Source: Cellvibrionales bacterium UBA4495 (GTDB taxonomy: Bacteria > Pseudomonadota > Gammaproteobacteria > Pseudomonadales > Porticoccaceae). From it: a DNA stretch of 7,772 bases. The stretch lies in assembly GCA_002388905.1 (NCBI GenBank), contig DGNJ01000072.1, positions 66,132 to 73,903 on the forward strand. The letters run 5' to 3'. Under the pieces are notes generated by a model, which saw only the letters and a list, made by a program, of their open reading frames with translations, did no database searches and was not told where the DNA came from. A program made the position numbers and the translations under genes. Position 1 is the stretch's first letter; each line of letters begins with the position of its first letter. Positions 7,193 through 7,772 of this stretch are shown piece by piece.

Positions 7193-7194
7193 CC

Positions 7195-7772
7195 CTAATG
7201 TATGGCGTTGAACACCCAGGGACACTCCGCCTCGCGCTTTTTCTCGTACGCGCGAATGGCATCGGCGCGCTTTAAAGTCAGGCCTATCTCGTCGAGACCT
7301 TCCAGCAGGCAATGGCGGCGGAAGCCGTCGATATTGAAATGCAGCACCTCGCCATCCGGCCCGGTGATGGTCTGCGCCTCGAGATCCACATCGAGGCGGT
7401 AACCCGGTGATGCCTGCACTTCCCGGAACAGCCGGTCGACGACCGCCTTGTCCAGGGTGATGGGCAGCAGGCCGTTCTTGAAACAGTTGTTATAGAAAAT
7501 ATCCGCGAAACTGGGGGCAATAATCACCCGGATCCCGAAATCGTCCAGGGCCCAGGGAGCGTGTTCGCGACTGGAACCACAACCGAAATTTTCCCGGGCC
7601 AGCAGGATCGATGCTCCCCGGTACCGGGACTGGTTGAGGGGAAAGTCCTCGTTAAGGGGGCGCCGGCTGCAGTCCTTGCCGTACCAGCCCTCGTCTTTGT
7701 AACGGAGTTCATCAAACAAATAAGGCCCGAAGCCGGTGCGCTTGATGGACTTCAGGAACTGCTTGGGGATGA
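7195..7772 (-). CDS. leuD: 3-isopropylmalate dehydratase small subunit (5' end outside window)
   Basis: LeuD is the small swivelling subunit that joins LeuC, the iron-sulfur subunit, to isomerise 2-isopropylmalate to 3-isopropylmalate in leucine synthesis. The visible 191 residues begin at [19 protein letters not shown], which lines up with E. coli LeuD from about residue 26. Roughly 25 residues therefore lie beyond the right edge. Clear family motifs are [24 protein letters not shown] (two conserved halves around the active-site loop), [20 protein letters not shown], and near the end [17 protein letters not shown]. The protein ends MNAIH before a TAG at 7195-7197. By family habit leuC should lie just beyond the right edge. 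The next gene is asd after 56 bases; leuB is not here. Confidence 0.96.
   Translation of the reverse strand, partial: IPKQFLKSIKRTGFGPYLFDELRYKDEGWYGKDCSRRPLNEDFPLNQSRYRGASILLARENFGCGSSREHAPWALDDFGIRVIIAPSFADIFYNNCFKNGLLPITLDKAVVDRLFREVQASPGYRLDVDLEAQTITGPDGEVLHFNIDGFRRHCLLEGLDEIGLTLKRADAIRAYEKKREAECPWVFNAIH

Noticed and set aside
7139..7312. 58-codon N-terminal extension of asd reaching into leuD
   Set aside because: The extension is basic, unlike any Asd N-terminus, and overlaps the leuD end. The TTG with a ribosome site at 7138 gives the family start.
1..7772. Search by eye for CRISPR repeats, insertion sequences, phage genes, tRNAs, riboswitches or defence genes
   Set aside because: No spaced direct repeats, terminal inverted repeats, transposase motifs or tRNA-like folds were seen. 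The window is nearly filled by seven conserved housekeeping genes.

Overview
This window is a GC-rich chromosomal stretch in which every gene I can support lies on the minus strand. Read in transcription order (right to left) it is leuD (partial), asd, fimV, truA, trpF, accD, folC (partial). The order fimV-truA-trpF-accD-folC downstream of leu and asd genes is the classic layout of Pseudomonas-like Gammaproteobacteria. The proteins are also close to gammaproteobacterial families: an E. coli/Pseudomonas-type Asd, and FimV, which is essentially restricted to this class. The window therefore suggests a gammaproteobacterium; I cannot name the genus from sequence alone.

Layout. At the right edge, leuD (small subunit of isopropylmalate isomerase, leucine synthesis) enters the window and ends at 7195. 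After a 56-base gap comes asd (aspartate-semialdehyde dehydrogenase), which starts at a TTG. A 209-base gap between asd and fimV holds a strong hairpin and a plausible sigma-70 promoter for fimV. It is the only sizeable non-coding stretch, and no gap exceeds 300 bases. fimV (860 codons) encodes a large, acidic inner-membrane peptidoglycan-binding protein of the type IV pilus/polarity system. It overlaps or abuts truA (tRNA pseudouridine synthase). After 37 bases comes trpF (tryptophan synthesis), then after 52 bases accD (acetyl-CoA carboxylase beta subunit). The 3' end of accD overlaps the start of folC (folylpolyglutamate/dihydrofolate synthase) by 20 bases. folC stays open to the left edge of the window.

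The genes do not form one pathway. They are a conserved housekeeping cluster: amino-acid synthesis (leuD, asd, trpF), tRNA modification (truA), fatty-acid synthesis (accD), one-carbon cofactor metabolism (folC) and cell-envelope organisation (fimV). Short gaps and overlaps from fimV to folC point to co-transcription and translational coupling.

I see no mobile element, CRISPR array, RNA gene, toxin-antitoxin or defence system, and no sign of a new biological system. The points worth a second look are modest. leuB and the asd paralogue usg are missing from places where Pseudomonas has them. A near-identical 13-base motif lies two bases after the stop codons of both leuD and asd. The hairpin between asd and fimV has its T-tract on the strand opposite to all the genes. 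The truA start is ambiguous.
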